Part shown: piece by piece, positions 22,458 through 34,195 of the stretch
Numbering within the stretch: position 1 is the stretch's first letter
Layout of the letters: each line of letters opens with the position of its first letter
Assembly (NCBI RefSeq): GCF_002776525.5
Contig: NC_045441.1
Coordinates: forward strand, 130,119,402-130,183,401
Reading direction: 5' to 3'
DNA: 64,000 nucleotides
Source: Piliocolobus tephrosceles
Taxonomy: Eukaryota; Chordata; Mammalia; Primates; Cercopithecidae
Notes under the pieces: model-generated
Told to the model about the DNA's origin: nothing
The model's input: only the letters and a program-made list of their open reading frames with translations
Databases searched by the model: none
Position numbers and translations under genes: made by a program

Positions 22458-22656
22458 CTGCTGCTTGATTTGTAAAATGCTATATTACTGACATTTTCCC
22501 ATGTCAGTACGAATACATATAGCTCTTTTTTTTTTTTTAAATAACTAATGTAGTTCTATCATATCTAGGGTATGGATGTAATATAACTTATATACTAATT
22601 TTCCCATTGATGAACATGTGGATTGCTTTCTTTTTCTATAAAAAACTACAACTAAT

Positions 22657-22950
22657 GGCCAGATGTTGTGGCTCACACCTGTAATCCCAGCACTTTGGGA
22701 GGCCAAGGAGGGTGGATCATGAGGTCAAGAGGTTGAGACCATCCTGGCCAACATGGTGAAACCCTATCTCTACTAAAAATACAAAAATTAACTGGGTGTG
22801 TCAGTGTGTGCCTGTAGTGCAAGCTACTTGGGAGGCTGAGGCAGGAGAATCACTTGAACCCACAAGCTGGAGGTTGCAGTGAGCTGAGATCGTGCCACTA
22901 CACTCCAGCATGGTGACAGAGTGAGACTCCGTTTCAAAAAATGAGAAACA
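22657..22950 (+). mobile_element. Alu
   Basis: Sense Alu with target duplication aaaaactacaactaa (22641-22655) and aaaaaccgcaactaa (22951-22965). Confidence 0.95.
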
Positions 22951-23040
22951 AAAAACCGCAACTAACATTTTTGTGCATTTGCCTCTATTTTCTGTGGTAT
23001 AGATGTGGAATTCCTGAGTCAAACGATATTTGTATTCAAC

Positions 23041-23959
23041 CTATTGATAAATATTGCAAGGACTATTGCACTGTAGAAAGCACAAAGTGTAGCTAAATAG
23101 CTTCTCTTAATGACCACTGTGAGAACCATATGTTAGCAACAAGTGTGAATAATGCTAAGTCAAATTTGTGGGTCATTTGGATGAGCTCTTATGGTCCATG
23201 AGCTCTTACAGCTGTGCATTGCTTGCTGGCCAGTACACAGCAATGGCAATCAGCCATGTGTGCATTGCTATCAGCACAGAGAAGGGAGAGTTGCCCTTGT
23301 ATATTACTTGTAAACTATGTGTTATCTCATGCAGGCTGGTACATGATTACAGTCTCCCAAGAGTTAATTGTTAACTGGAGGGGTTATGCTAATTCTGTTA
23401 AGCGCCCATTATTACCTACATGTTTTCTGTTGTGTTTATTTTAAGAATGCAGACAGCCATTAATTATTGCGACAGTCGATCACTGTTTACCTTCTACTTT
23501 ACTTCCTTCTCTTTACTATTTTCTTATCTTTTAGTCACAATTGATGTAGTAATATCAGTTATATATCTGTAAGAAAATATCAGAGGTACTGAGAAAGGTT
23601 TACTATAAATGAATAAATATAATAATTTATTTTATTATTCCACCCACAATCCCCCCTAAAAAATATCTGTTTTATCAGTAGTCTGGCTTTTCATCTGCAA
23701 TGAATATGTCATGTTTTGTGAAAGGGGTGTATGTGTGAGGGAAAGGGGGCAGAAATAGTTATCCCAATCAAATGTATACTCAGAGATTGTTTCCAGGCCA
23801 ACAGAAGTGCTTTTGAATTATTGCTGTAAATTAGCATGTTAAAAATAGAATAGTTTTTAAAGTATAGCAGGTTAAAATGTGAAAATCTTTAGGCAGTATA
23901 AAGTTTATTATTATGTGACTTTAAAACTGTGGAAGGAAAGATGAAAAGATAGTTTTCAA
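23041..23959. other. Intergenic stretch, no feature recognised
   Basis: Sequence without a recognisable repeat or protein similarity; short open frames only. Confidence 0.55.
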
Positions 23960-24018
23960 GTAATATTTATTGAGTTTCTCTTCCAAGTCCTGGGCTGGGT
24001 GCTGAAGAACAGAGATGA

Positions 24019-24328
24019 GGCCGGGCGCGGTGGCTCAGGCCTATAATTCCAGCATTTTGGGAGGCCAAGAGGGGCGGATCACGAGGTCAGGAGATAGAGA
24101 CCATCCTGGCTAACACAGTGAAACCCCGTTTCTACTAAAAAATACAAAAAATTAGCCAGGCGAGGTGGCTGGCGCCTGTTGTCCCAGCTGCTGGGGAGGC
24201 TGAGGCAGGAGAATGGCGTGAACCTGGGAGGCGGAGCTTGCAGTGAGCCCAGATCACGCCACTGCACTCCAGCCTGGGCGACAGACCGAGACTGCATCTC
24301 AAAAAAATAAAAATAATAATAATAAAAA
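24019..24328 (+). mobile_element. AluY, first of a serial pair
   Basis: Sense AluY with an (AAT)n/A tail. The left duplication aagaacagagatga is at 24005-24018; the matching right copy is split by the next Alu. Confidence 0.95.
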
Positions 24329-24337
24329 AAGAACACA

Positions 24338-24640
24338 GGCCGGGCGCGGTGGCTCAAGCCTGTAATCTCAGCACTTTGGGAGGCCGAGACGGGCGGATCA
24401 CGAGGTCAGGAGATCGAGACCATCCTGGCTAACACGGTGAAACCCCGTCTTTACTAAAAAATACAAAAAACTAGCTGGGCGAGGTGGCGGGCGCCTGTAG
24501 TCCCAGCTACTCGGGAGGCTGAGACAGGAGAATGGCGTAAAGCTGGGAGGCGGAGCTTGCAGTGAGCTGAGATCTGGCCACTGTACTCCAGCCTGGGCGG
24601 CAGAGCGAGACTCTGTCTCAAAAAAAAAAAAAAAAAAAAA
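24338..24640 (+). mobile_element. AluY of Old World monkey type, second of a serial pair
   Basis: Sense AluY with 'ggtggctcaagcctgtaatc', 'ctgggcgaggtggcgggc' and 'gagatctggccactgtactc', which are Old World monkey AluY (AluYR-type) features as I know them. The target duplication (aagaacacag) is at 24328-24337 and repeated from 24640. Confidence 0.93.
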
Positions 24641-25016
24641 GAACACAGATGAACAAGGACATTGATGTTCTCTGTCCTTGAATAATACACTTTTGTGGGA
24701 CACAGACAAATGAGCACATAGTTATGATATGAAGGCTGCATAATATTGACATATACTGGATATAGATGTAAAATATCAAGGGAGCAGAGAAGAAGAAATA
24801 ATTAGTTTTGACTGAGGGTATCAGAAAAATTTCAACAGAGATACGATCTTTGGCCTGGGCCTTGGAGGGTGAGTAGGAATTCTAGGTTGGTAAGACATAA
24901 TGGAAGACATTTTCAGGCGAAGAGAATAATGAATTGCATGAGTGAAGGCAGAAAGGCTTTTGGATTCCTTGTACACCCGTGACCTCTAAGAACTCTGAAA
25001 GTTAATGCAAATCCTA

Positions 25017-25165
25017 GGCCAGTGCTTCTCACACTTTCTGTGTATACAAACCATCTGGAGCACGTTAATATTTAGGTTCTGATTCAGAAGGCCTGGAGCA
25101 AGCCTGTCATTCTGCATTTCTAACAAGCTCCCAGGGGCCTGGGGACCACACTTTGAGCAGGAAGG
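25017..25165 (+). mobile_element. MER5A-like hAT-Charlie MITE
   Basis: Sequence 'agtgcttctcacactttctg' to 'ggggaccacactttgagcag' matches the inverted termini and the middle 'gattcagaaggcctgg…ctgcatttctaacaag' of MER5A. It is an old non-autonomous hAT element. Confidence 0.8.
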
Positions 25166-25568
25166 CTCTGAGCACTGTAAACTATTGTGTGTTTGAGTCA
25201 GGTCTGCTACTTGGTGCAACCTAGAAACAAGATGGAGATGACACATTTGTCTTTTGCCATAAGAAAATTTATAGCAAGTATCTGAAGGCCCTCTTTTTGA
25301 GACTGTGATATTTCAGAAATAGATTCTGCATTGTCCTGAACCAGCCCAGGTGTAAATAGAGTGACTCATCCTGGAGGCCACTCGTCCAGATGACATGGGA
25401 GCAAGCATTACAGGAAAGGTGAGGGAAAGGTCCCGACAGGCTCGGCTAGTTCCTGTGCATCCAGGGCAATGGTGAAATCCTTAGTGTGAGGGGACTGTGG
25501 CAGGAGGTGGGAAGAAAGCCAGACATGTAGTATTTTCACAAGATTTAAATTTGGTTGGGGCTCCTTCA

Positions 25569-25611
<43 letters not shown>

Positions 25612-25613
25612 TA
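25569..25613 (+). repeat. (ATA)n microsatellite
   Basis: About fifteen uninterrupted ata/aat units. Confidence 0.98.
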
Positions 25614-26609
25614 GAAAAACATAACCCCAATCGCCACTTTGAGTTTTTTTTGATGATGCTTTCTCAGGTGTTGAATTTTTAGTGAGAAAATAGCTACATC
25701 ACTTGGAATGGTTTGTTTTAAATTCATAACTTTTTTTTTCTTAAAAAAAACTTTTAAAAATCATAGAAATAGGCACTTGTTCTTTGCAGAACACTTGACA
25801 AAAAACAAAACAAACAAACAAACAAAACCCCCCCATAACATTTTGGGGTGGTCATAGTTCAGTAGACGATTTGGACTAATTTCCTCTCCTTTCTATTTTC
25901 CATACATCGCCCAGTTGTCTACCCTCCTTGGGGTGTTGGCGCCAGTGAGGGTTTGGTAATATGGCAAAGTGTTATCTGCAGTTGCAGAAGAGCTGCGGGG
26001 CCCGCTTGTTGTGCTAGAGACAAATTGTGATCTCAAAATGAGGTCACTGAGCTTTTCTTCACTTTCATCTTCCCTGCTATTTATGCTGATTGTGAAATGG
26101 AATAGGAGACTTCTTAAGATTAATGAAGGAGGAGGAGAGATTAGGTGATTATTTTTCACAAGAAGGATCATTCTAGTCATGCCTTCCTTTCCCTAATAAA
26201 ATGTACAACCTACACAGATAGCCTGAAGCAGACCACATGGCTAAAATTCAGCACCCAGGGATTGGGATGGGCTTACTACCTCTATCCCAAAACATCCCCC
26301 ACATAAAGACTATTGGCGGAGACAAGAGATCGTGCTAGATTGTATTAGGAGGATAGACAATTATCAACACCAAGGACTCATTAAGGATAATCCAGACAGA
26401 TGTCTGAGCTTGTTGGAGAGAAAGATAAAACCAGAGGCTGAAGGAGACGAGGTGATGAGGACACCACAATGCAAAGTCAATGCATCTTTGATATATTCCC
26501 AAGCACAAGGTAAGAGCCCAGGTCATCTGGATGCCTGCATCTTGGGACTTAGTAAATAAGCAACTTGGGACCAGAGTTTATCTCTTTCAATTTTGCTTCC
26601 ACCAGAATT

Positions 26610-26755
26610 CCTAGAAGAGGGATTCTCGTGTTTTAGAGGCATATTTAACACCTGGAAGAGCTTGTTGGGAATGCAGATTCCTGGGCTGCAGCCCAGCCTG
26701 CTGACTCAGAGAAGCCCCTGATGATTCTCGGGAGGTGGACTGAGCCCATCCTGTG
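26610..26755 (+). mobile_element. Degenerate MER5-like hAT fragment
   Basis: 'acctggaagagcttgttggg', 'cagattcctgggctgcagcc' and 'tgactcagagaagcccctga' resemble the body of MER5-type MITEs, but the ends are worn. Family assignment is tentative. Confidence 0.5.
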
Positions 26756-27744
26756 AGCATAATTGCCTTAGTGAATTCACACTAATTGACAAGGCACTTG
26801 AGAAAAACAAAACAAAACAAAAAACCTGAAAAAACAAACAAAAAAACCCATTGTAGGTCTTGTGACACTAGGAAAGAAAGTCATGTTTTTACCCCTGCTG
26901 GTCTCCCACCAGGAGCTACGGGCAAAGAAGGGAAGAGATCCAAAGCAGAGAAAACACGAAATAGAGAAACCTCAATTTTTACATCATAGGGGCATTTTAA
27001 AAAGGCTGTGTATAATCAAATTTGTGTGAGTTAATCTTTACTTTCCCTTAAGTCTAACTCAATGTATCCACTTTTGATTTTTCATGTGGTAGTGACTTTG
27101 TCACCTTTTTTTTTCTCTTCTACTTAGCCCAGCCTCTCCATCCGGAATTGAACTGCCTGTGAAACAGCTACAGAGAGCACCCAGGGCCATTTGCCTCACA
27201 GCAGCAGAGCTGCTTGTTTACCGAGAGCTTCAGCCCCTTGTTGGCAAAGGTGGACCTCTTATTTCTCAGGGATCACTCTGCCTCTGGGTTCCTGCATCCC
27301 TGTGTGGGATTTACACTCTGCCCAAGGGCCTGGCTCCTCCTGGGTTCTGCTCCACTGTTCCCCAGCTGACCTGTCAAGTTGTGGTTGGAGACCCAGAGTG
27401 ACCCAGCCCCTACATCGCCCATCAGACTCGTTGCCCTGGTCTGGCTGGCCATTTATCTGGCTCTGGGATTATCTCTAAAATCCTGAGGGCACCAGCCTTC
27501 TAGGAATCTGATGTGGGCCATTTTCCCTGGAAATATAAATGAAACTGACTGTGGGGGAGCACTTATAGCTCTTGCTGGTCTTCCTGGTCCCGGGTCCAAA
27601 CTAAAAGGATCTTTTTCACCATTCCCACTGTCCCTGCTCAAATCAGTTTCTCCTTATTTGTCATATGGACCACCCTGGTGCTCTTCTGAGTCACCTCCTT
27701 CCGCCTTTTTTAGTCTCTTCCAGTCTACCCTCCGTTTGGCTGCC

Positions 27745-28045
27745 TGAGGGAACTCTAAACTATGGATCTGACATCATCACCCTGCTGTGTTCCTTTAATA
27801 GTTCCCCATTATCTGAGGGGAAAGCCTAAATTCACAGTGGCCCACAAGGCCCTATCTCACCAGCCTGATCTCTCTCTCTCTCTGTCTCTCAAATCTCCCC
27901 CCAAATGCCACTGTTGCTCTAACTATAGCCAACATCTTATTCTTTTTAGGACTATGCCATCTTCCAATGCCACATTTGTGTCCTCATGTTATGTCCTCAC
28001 CCTGGAATGTTCTCTCTTCCCGTTTTTGTCCCTCTTGGTTTTTCT
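27745..28045 (+). mobile_element. L2
   Basis: 'catcaccctgctgtgttcct', 'agttccccattatctgaggg', 'cacaaggccctatctcacca' and 'ctcaccctggaatgttctct' are L2 text in the plus direction. Confidence 0.8.
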
Positions 28046-28049
28046 TCAG

Positions 28050-28337
28050 CCTATTTTTTTTTTTTTTTTTTTTTTTTGAGACAAGGTCTTGCTCTATCAC
28101 CCAGGCTGGAGTGCAGCCTCGACCTCCCAGGCTCAGGTAATTCTCCCATCTCAGCCTCTTGAATAGCTGAAATCACAGGTGTGTAGTACTATGCCCAGCT
28201 TATTTGTTTGTTTGTTCTGTAATGACGGGGTCTCCCTATGTTGCCCAGGCTGGTCTCAAATTCCTGGACTCAAGAGATCTTCTTGCCTTGGCCTCACAAA
28301 GTGCTGGGATTACAGGCATGAGCCACCATGCATGGCT
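28050..28337 (-). mobile_element. Alu (J-type)
   Basis: Antisense Alu with a 25-base T tail. The second-half text is divergent ('gtttgttctgtaatgacggg'). Confidence 0.92.
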
Positions 28338-28339
28338 TT

Positions 28340-28637
28340 ATCTTTTTTCTTGAATAAGAATCTCACCTTGTCCCCTAGGCTGGAGTGCAGTGGTGTGATC
28401 TTGGCCCACTGCAGCTTCGACCTCCCCGGTTTAAGCAATCCTCCTGCCTCAGCCCCCACAAGTAGATGAAACTACAGGCATGCGCCACCACACCCAGCTA
28501 ATGTTTGTATTTTTTCTAGAGACGGGTTTTTACCATGTTGACCAGGCTGGTCTTGAACTCCTGAGCTCAAGCAACCCACCTGCCTTGGCCTCCCAAAGTG
28601 CTAGGATTACAGGCATAAGCCACCACGCCCCACCCTC
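28340..28637 (-). mobile_element. Alu (S/J-type)
   Basis: Antisense Alu abutting the previous one, 'aatctcaccttgtcccctag' to 'ccaccacgccccacc'. Confidence 0.92.
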
Positions 28638-28870
28638 CTTTAGCTCTTTAACATTTTGCTTTTTTTACATCTTATTATGAAATGGTAAGCATTCGTGACA
28701 GAAAATTCAGAAAGTGTAGAAAAGAAAACCAACCACAGTCTCATCTCTCATAAGCAACAAATGTTAATATTTGGGCATAGTTCCTCCAGTCTTTTTGTTC
28801 ATTTGCATTTTTCTTTTTATAACTGACAGCATTCTATACATGAACTCTTAAATTCATTTTAAAAAAAAAA

Positions 28871-29136
28871 ATTTTTGAGACAGTATCTCTGTTGCCCAGG
28901 CTAGAGTACAGTGGCCCAAACGCAGCTCACTGCAGCCTCAACTTCCCAGGCTCAGTCTCCCGAGTAGCTGGAATCACAGGTACACACTAACATGCCCAGC
29001 TAATTTTTAATTATCTTGTGGAGACAGGGTCTCACTTTGTTTCCCAGGCTGGTCTCCAATTCATGGGCTCAAGTGATCCTCCCACCTTGGCCTCCCAAAG
29101 TATTGGGATAACAGGCGTGAGCCACTGTGTTTGGCC
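28871..29136 (-). mobile_element. Alu (J-type)
   Basis: Antisense Alu, 'gagacagtatctctgttgcc' to 'ccactgtgtttggcctg'. Confidence 0.9.
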
Positions 29137-29159
29137 TGTGTTGTCTTAAAATAGTCTTA

Positions 29160-29390
29160 AATACCAACCTGGGCAATATAATGAGACCCTGTCTCCACAA
29201 AAAGTAGAAGAATTTGCTGGGTATGGTGGCATGTACCTGTAATGGCCGGTACTTGAGAGGCTGAGGTGGGAGGATTGCTTGAGCCCGGGAGGTTGAGGTT
29301 TTGATGAACTATGATTGCACCACTGCCCTCGGGTCTGGATGATAGAGTAAGACCCTGTGTCATTTTTTTTTTAAAAGATATTAAAAAAAA
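29160..29390 (+). mobile_element. 5'-truncated Alu (J-type)
   Basis: Sense Alu starting at 'accaacctgggcaatataat', missing about the first 70 bases. Confidence 0.88.
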
Positions 29391-29393
29391 ACA

Positions 29394-29692
29394 ACTTTTT
29401 TTTTTTTTTTTGAGATGGAGTCTCACTTTACTGCCCAGGCTGTAGTGCAATGGTGCGTTTTTGGCTCACTGCAACCTCTGCCACCTGGGTTCAAGTGATT
29501 CTCCTGCCTCAGCCTCCCAAGTAGCTAGGACTACAGCCGTGCGCCACCATGTTCAGCTAATTTTTGTGTTTTTAGTACAGATGGGGTCTTATCGTGTTGG
29601 CCAGGCTGGTCTCGAACTCCTGACCTCAGGTGATCCACCCACCTTGGCCTCTCAAAATGCTGGGATTACAGGCATGAACCACTGTGCCCAGC
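29394..29692 (-). mobile_element. Alu (S-type)
   Basis: Antisense full-length Alu from a T run to 'accactgtgcccagcc'. It faces the truncated Alu tail-to-tail. Confidence 0.93.
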
Positions 29693-29709
29693 CAGAAAAG
29701 CTTTTTGAA

Positions 29710-30530
29710 AATATAGTTTAAACATTTTTAAAGAAAATTTTAGACTTACAGAAAAGTTGCAAAAATAGTAGAGAGAATTCCTGTATATTCTTCACCCAAC
29801 TTCCCTTAATGTTAACATCTTATAACCAAAGTACAATTACCAAAACTAAGAAACTTGTTTTTTCCACCATAAAATTATTACTTTTCTCTTTGCAAATAAT
29901 ATTTTTTTTGGGAGAGATACTTTGAGACTGTACAAGTATCCTGCTTCTCCTTAAACTTTTGCCCATCAGTTTTAGCATCCATCAGTGGATACTGCTTGTA
30001 GTTATTATTACTGTGATATTCTAATCATGATTTTCTATTTCCTTATTACTTACATTTTACAATTGGAATTATTCTGTAAAGTAAAGTTGTACTTTCTCCT
30101 CAATTTATTTATACAGTATGGACTCAAAGATTTTTATTTAACCATTGGGTTTTATCTAGTACTATCATAATATAGTACTATGCTTAATCCAGTACTATTC
30201 TTATTTATTTTGTTGCTCAAATTGTTTCAGCCTTGGCCATAGGGGGATCTTTCAGTTTGGCTCTCATGCCCTTTCAGCAAGATCCCCATCTTTTTTTTTG
30301 TGGGGGGGCACTTCATTACTTTTTAGCATAATTTGTGTCTTACCTCTCCCAGCTCTGGAATCCACTATTTTTCCAAGGAGCCACAATTTCTTTTGTTGGA
30401 GAATAGTATTTAGAAAACAAGGTCTACAATTTGTATTTTGGAGTAAAAAAACATGGATATTACTAACAGCTAAGTATACAGATTTTTTTTTGGTAAGTTT
30501 AAAGTAAACACACTGCCACCAATTTTTCCA
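29710..30530 (-). mobile_element. L1M 3' UTR region, degenerate
   Basis: 'gacttacagaaaagttgcaa', 'cttcacccaacttcccttaa' and 'tgttaacatcttataaccaa' are the antisense of an old L1 3' UTR. The rest becomes AT-rich and hard to align by eye. Confidence 0.6.
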
Positions 30531-30769
30531 GTTCTACTAAATCACATTGTCAATTCAAATGGATTATCATTCATCTATCTTTGTCTTTATTCTTCCCTCC
30601 ATCCTTCTCTCTCTTCCTTTCTCTTTCCTTTTATTCTTACTTTCTCTTGAAATATAATGAGAAAATGTACCTCATTTATTCTTCAATCCAGGTGAGTTTG
30701 GATATTTCTTTCATTCATTCAATAAAATTTTAGTGATTCCAACTGAGTCAGGCTCTAGGCATTAGAGAC

Positions 30770-31127
30770 ATCCTCTTTTGGTTAATATTTTCATGGAATA
30801 TCATTTTCCATTTTCTCACTTTCATTCTATTGGTATTGTTGGATCTAAAATGAGTCTCTGCGGACAGCATATAGTTGGATCATGTCTTTTTATCCATTCT
30901 TTTAATCTCTGTCTTTTGATTAGAGATTTTAATCCATTTATATTTAAAGTAATTACTGATAAGAAGGGACTTCTGTTATTTTGCTCTGTTTTCTACATTA
31001 TGGCTTTTTAGTTCCTCATTTTCTTTTAATTTTTACATTACTGTCCTTTGTGTTTAGTTGTTTTTTTGTTTTTGGAGAGAAATGTTTAAGTTCATTTCTC
31101 ATTTCTCTCTGTGTGTGTGTGTGTGTG
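30770..31127 (-). mobile_element. L1M ORF2 fragment
   Basis: 'gattagagattttaatccat', 'aaagtaattactgataagaa' and 'ctttttagttcctcattttc' are antisense L1 ORF2 text. The fragment ends at an Alu. Confidence 0.7.
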
Positions 31128-31301
31128 TATTTTTTTTTTCCATTGCTCAGGTTGGAGTGCAGTGGCATGAACATGGGTCACTGCAGCCTTAACCTCCTGG
31201 GCTCAATTGATCTTCCTGCTTCAGCCTCCTGAGTAGTTGGGACTAAAGGCACAGGCATATGCCACCATCTCCAGCTAACTTTTGCATTTTTTTGTAGTGA
31301 C
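31128..31301 (-). mobile_element. Truncated Alu
   Basis: Antisense Alu piece from the T tail and 'ccattgctcaggttggagtg' to 'gcatttttttgtagtgac', where it stops. It lacks the 5' half. Confidence 0.87.
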
Positions 31302-31739
31302 AAAATGCCTGGCTCCCAAAGGGGTAAAACAAGAAAAATGGAAGAGAAAAGAGGGCCCTTACCCTTTAAATCTCCTGAAGTCACTTCAGCTAAAGGCAGA
31401 GGGGCTTGCAAGAATAGGAGGTGCAGCAACAACGGCTACCTCTTTGTATGCACTTCTGTGTTCAGAAGCAGACTATTTGTCTGAATAATGTCACTGTAGA
31501 CATAAGTGTACAAATACCTGAGACCACCAATGTCAGTGGTCTGATTTTTAAAAATCAATTTTAATTCCATAATTTTCAACATCCCCTATGGGTCCCCACA
31601 TTATTCTTGCATTTTAGAATTTCTCTTGTGTTCTCTCCTATTTATTTTTCCAAATGGATTGTTTTTCCAACTGCACGCCAAAAATGTCCATTAAAATTTT
31701 GATAAAAATTATAAAATAAATTATATAAATTAAATGTGA

Positions 31740-33815
31740 ATAATTATCTTTTTGGGAAACCAAATATTTAATGTGTTCACTAAATTGTATCTATACAATT
31801 TCAAGCAAATGCCAATTGGAAGACCAAGCCCAGGAATTCATAGAGGAAATAATCTTCCAAATAATAAAGAGCACTAAGGTGATCTTCCACTTCAGCCACA
31901 CTACTAGTAGCTATAAGAGTGTAAGCCAGTTAGTATTATCCAGATTACTGAGCGTTTACCACAGCATCAATTTTCAGAATTCTCTGGACAGTTTCATTTG
32001 CTAGGGTCAGAGCAATAAATGAAATCACAAAAGTTGGGCAATCAACCAGTTCCTCCAAAATGGAAATACCGCCCTTTTAATATGAATGCCTGCAATTTTT
32101 TTTCTTTTTAGGCATGTTGATTTCTTAGTTCTGTTACTGTAGAAATGAGATTCAATGCCAGCATTTTCAGCTAGTGTAGTTGGAATGACTTCCATAGTAT
32201 CTGCAAAATATGAACACAGGAAAATTCCATAGCACTCAATGTTCACAAACATTCAGTTAACCACAGGGCCAATTCTATTGGAGCACCACTTCCTGCAGTA
32301 AGAGCTCTCTTCACCAAACAGCAAATAACACATAGCACATCATGAATGGAGGGCTCAATTCTTCAGTCCTATGACAATTTTAACTGTTTTTCCAGCACTT
32401 ATGCAGCCTGTAATCTTGAGCAGTTTTCCAGAGCCATTTAAACTGACCTTCTCAGCTAACTCAGCAAAACCCAGCATGTCAGTGTGACTTGGTCAGTATG
32501 AGCAACTGGCTTGGTTCCAATTGTCTTACAAATGAATTCAACATCTTCTTTTTCAATGTTCTTAACCAACATAATAATTTTGTTCAGGAAATGGCATGGA
32601 AGATCACTAGAAGCATCTCTAAGTGTCCTGTATGAGAAGGACATTATAACCCATTTGTAAAAGTTTCCTATACTAAACTTAAAATATACGCTGTCTCTCT
32701 CATAGCGTTTAGTCCATCTGAACATTGTCAGAAACTGCTACTTGATTTCCATATCTTTTGGGAGCAGATAAGCAAAACTGAATGTGCCCAATCTTAGCCT
32801 TTTCAAATTGGGTTATGACAGAATTTACCCCTTTCTGGGTGAGAATAAGACCTTCCACCAACTCACAGTCATCTATTTTTCCACCAAATTTCTTAACCGC
32901 AGTCATGTATTGCTTAACAATGGGGTACAATCTGAGAACGGCATTGTTAGGTCATTTTGTTATGCAAACATCATACAGTATACTTACACAAACCTAGGTG
33001 GTATAGCTTACTACACACATAGGTTACATAGTATAGCCTATTGCTTGGTAGGCTATAAACATGTACAGCATGTTACTATATTGAATACTACATATCTAAA
33101 TGTTGAGAAGGTATAGCAAATACATGGCATTATAACCACTGTCATATATGCAGTCTGCTGTTGCATATATGACGGTGGTTACATGGCACATGACTGTATG
33201 TTAATATCTCTAAGATTTACAGTAGTACCTGTGGCTGGATCACTTTCATCACTGCATTTACACTCGTCGGAGAAAGCAGATCTTGAATACTGAAAGACAT
33301 CCTGTGAGTTCAAAGAACTCGTGGCACTATTTAACAAAGTTTCTCTGTCATTCAGTTCCACAGGTTGAGATACGTTACTTAAGATATCAATACCCTTTTC
33401 CAAAGACTTCTGGGATGACTTGGAAGTGATGGTTGGATGAATTCCTTTATGAAGAAACTCGGCCCAGGAACCCATGAGAGAGCCAGCAATAGTGCCTACT
33501 GATGCAGTGCCATCTCCTGCTTCTGTATCTTAGCTCCCCCAGCATTCTGCTGCTGGATGTGACACTTGCATTTGTTTCAGAATGGTGGCACCATCATTTG
33601 TAGTGGTCTCATTACCTTTTCCACCTTGAATTTTTTTTCCCATTCCTTTTGGTCCAAGGCTGGTTTTAACAGCATCAGCAACAGTTTTGGCTGTAATGTT
33701 GCTGAACCAGATCTCAGCCTGCTTGTCATGTCCCTAACAGGCACTCTTCACACACAGCTGGCAGCCCTGGTGGGTGCCCTGCTCCATGGTCCAAATAACG
33801 TCTTTACTTGGGCAT
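31740..33815 (-). pseudogene. CCT4P: Processed pseudogene of chaperonin subunit CCT4, split by a DNA transposon
   Basis: The minus strand carries an intronless, degenerate copy of the TCP-1 delta subunit (CCT4) of the cytosolic TRiC chaperonin. It starts at an ATG at 33813-33815 with a stop at codon 4. Recognisable blocks follow in order: KGIHPTI and RETLLNSATSSLNS near 33.4 kb, FGGKIDDCELVEGL near 32.85 kb, KAKIGHIQFCLSAPK, FICKTIGTKPVAH near 32.5 kb and MEVIPTTLAENAG near 32.2 kb, then a TAA at 31945-31947. About 200 bases of 3' UTR-like sequence follow. Several stops and frameshifts are present, and 297 bases of a Tigger-type element interrupt it at 32900-33196. Without the insert it is close to the full parental coding length. 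A CCT4 pseudogene is known in this neighbourhood in human as I recall. Confidence 0.92.
32900..33196 (-). mobile_element. Tigger-type DNA transposon remnant (MER8-like) inside the CCT4 pseudogene
   Basis: The segment begins CAGTCATG and ends CATGACTG, forming terminal inverted repeats, and its interior matches the family seen again at 17171-17495 (shared phrases such as 'cttacacaaacctag' and 'acagcatgttac'). It is non-autonomous: no transposase frame is present. It interrupts the CCT4 copy between the codons for LRDINI and KKFGG. A TA lies at one edge, as expected for mariner/Tigger targets; the other copy appears mutated. The family name MER8/Tigger is from memory. Confidence 0.75.
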
Positions 33816-34000
33816 GTTAACTAAAACTTTCTCCTTATGTGTTACATCTTGTTTTGTTTTTTGTTGCTTGTTTTGCTGTCAGGTTCTAAAGATGTGCTCC
33901 TTTAGGGTTAGGGAAAGGTTCCAGGATGGCTATAGAATTCCACTAGGGAGCTAGGGGGCCACAGGAATCTACCAGCTGGGGGACTTTGGCCAAGTTACTT

Positions 34001-34195
34001 TAAACCATAGTTCTCAAAGTATGATCTCCAGACCGGCATCATCAGCCACACCTGGGAACCTATTACAAATACAAATTCTTGGGCCCTGTTGGAGACCTAT
34101 TGAATAAGAAACTGGGAGTGGGCTTAGCCATTTATGTTGAACAAACCAACTCTCAAGATGATACTGATGAATACTTAAGTTTGAGAAATACTGTG
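34001..34195 (+). mobile_element. MER5-like hAT-Charlie MITE, copy 1 of an adjacent pair
   Basis: Starts 'aaaccatagttctcaaagta', continues with 'catcatcagccacacctggg' and 'cttgggccctg', and ends 'aagtttgagaaatactgtg', the inverted end. This is a diverged non-autonomous hAT element. Confidence 0.7.

Larger units (their letters stand above)
23960..24960 (+). repeat. Second copy of an unnamed ancient mammalian repeat, split by two AluYs
   Basis: 'atttattgagtttctcttcc', 'ggctgggtgctgaagaacag', then after the Alus 'tgttctctgtccttgaataa' and 'ggcctgggccttggagggtg' have the same phrase order as 9961-10290. Confidence 0.45.
25166..27744. other. Intergenic stretch with little recognised
   Basis: Apart from the ATA microsatellite (25569) and a weak MER5-like piece (26610) I see no nameable repeat. 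Frames of up to 95 codons near 25.9-26.2 and 27.2-27.5 kb have no recognisable product. Confidence 0.55.

Noticed and set aside
24398..24709. Frames of about 100 codons rich in 'SCLSLPSSWDYR'-type text
   Set aside because: This is the standard translation of antisense Alu and recurs throughout the window.
25569..25613. Possible CRISPR-like or other array at the ATA repeat
   Set aside because: It is a simple trinucleotide microsatellite without spacers, in a primate genome.
26332..26559. A 75-codon plus-strand frame that is not Alu or L1
   Set aside because: No recognisable protein family, no splice or promoter context, and length within chance expectation.
32456..33475. Three minus-strand frames of 73-98 codons that look conserved
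   Set aside because: They are pieces of a CCT4 retrocopy with a stop at codon 4, frameshifts and a transposon insert, so not a functional gene.
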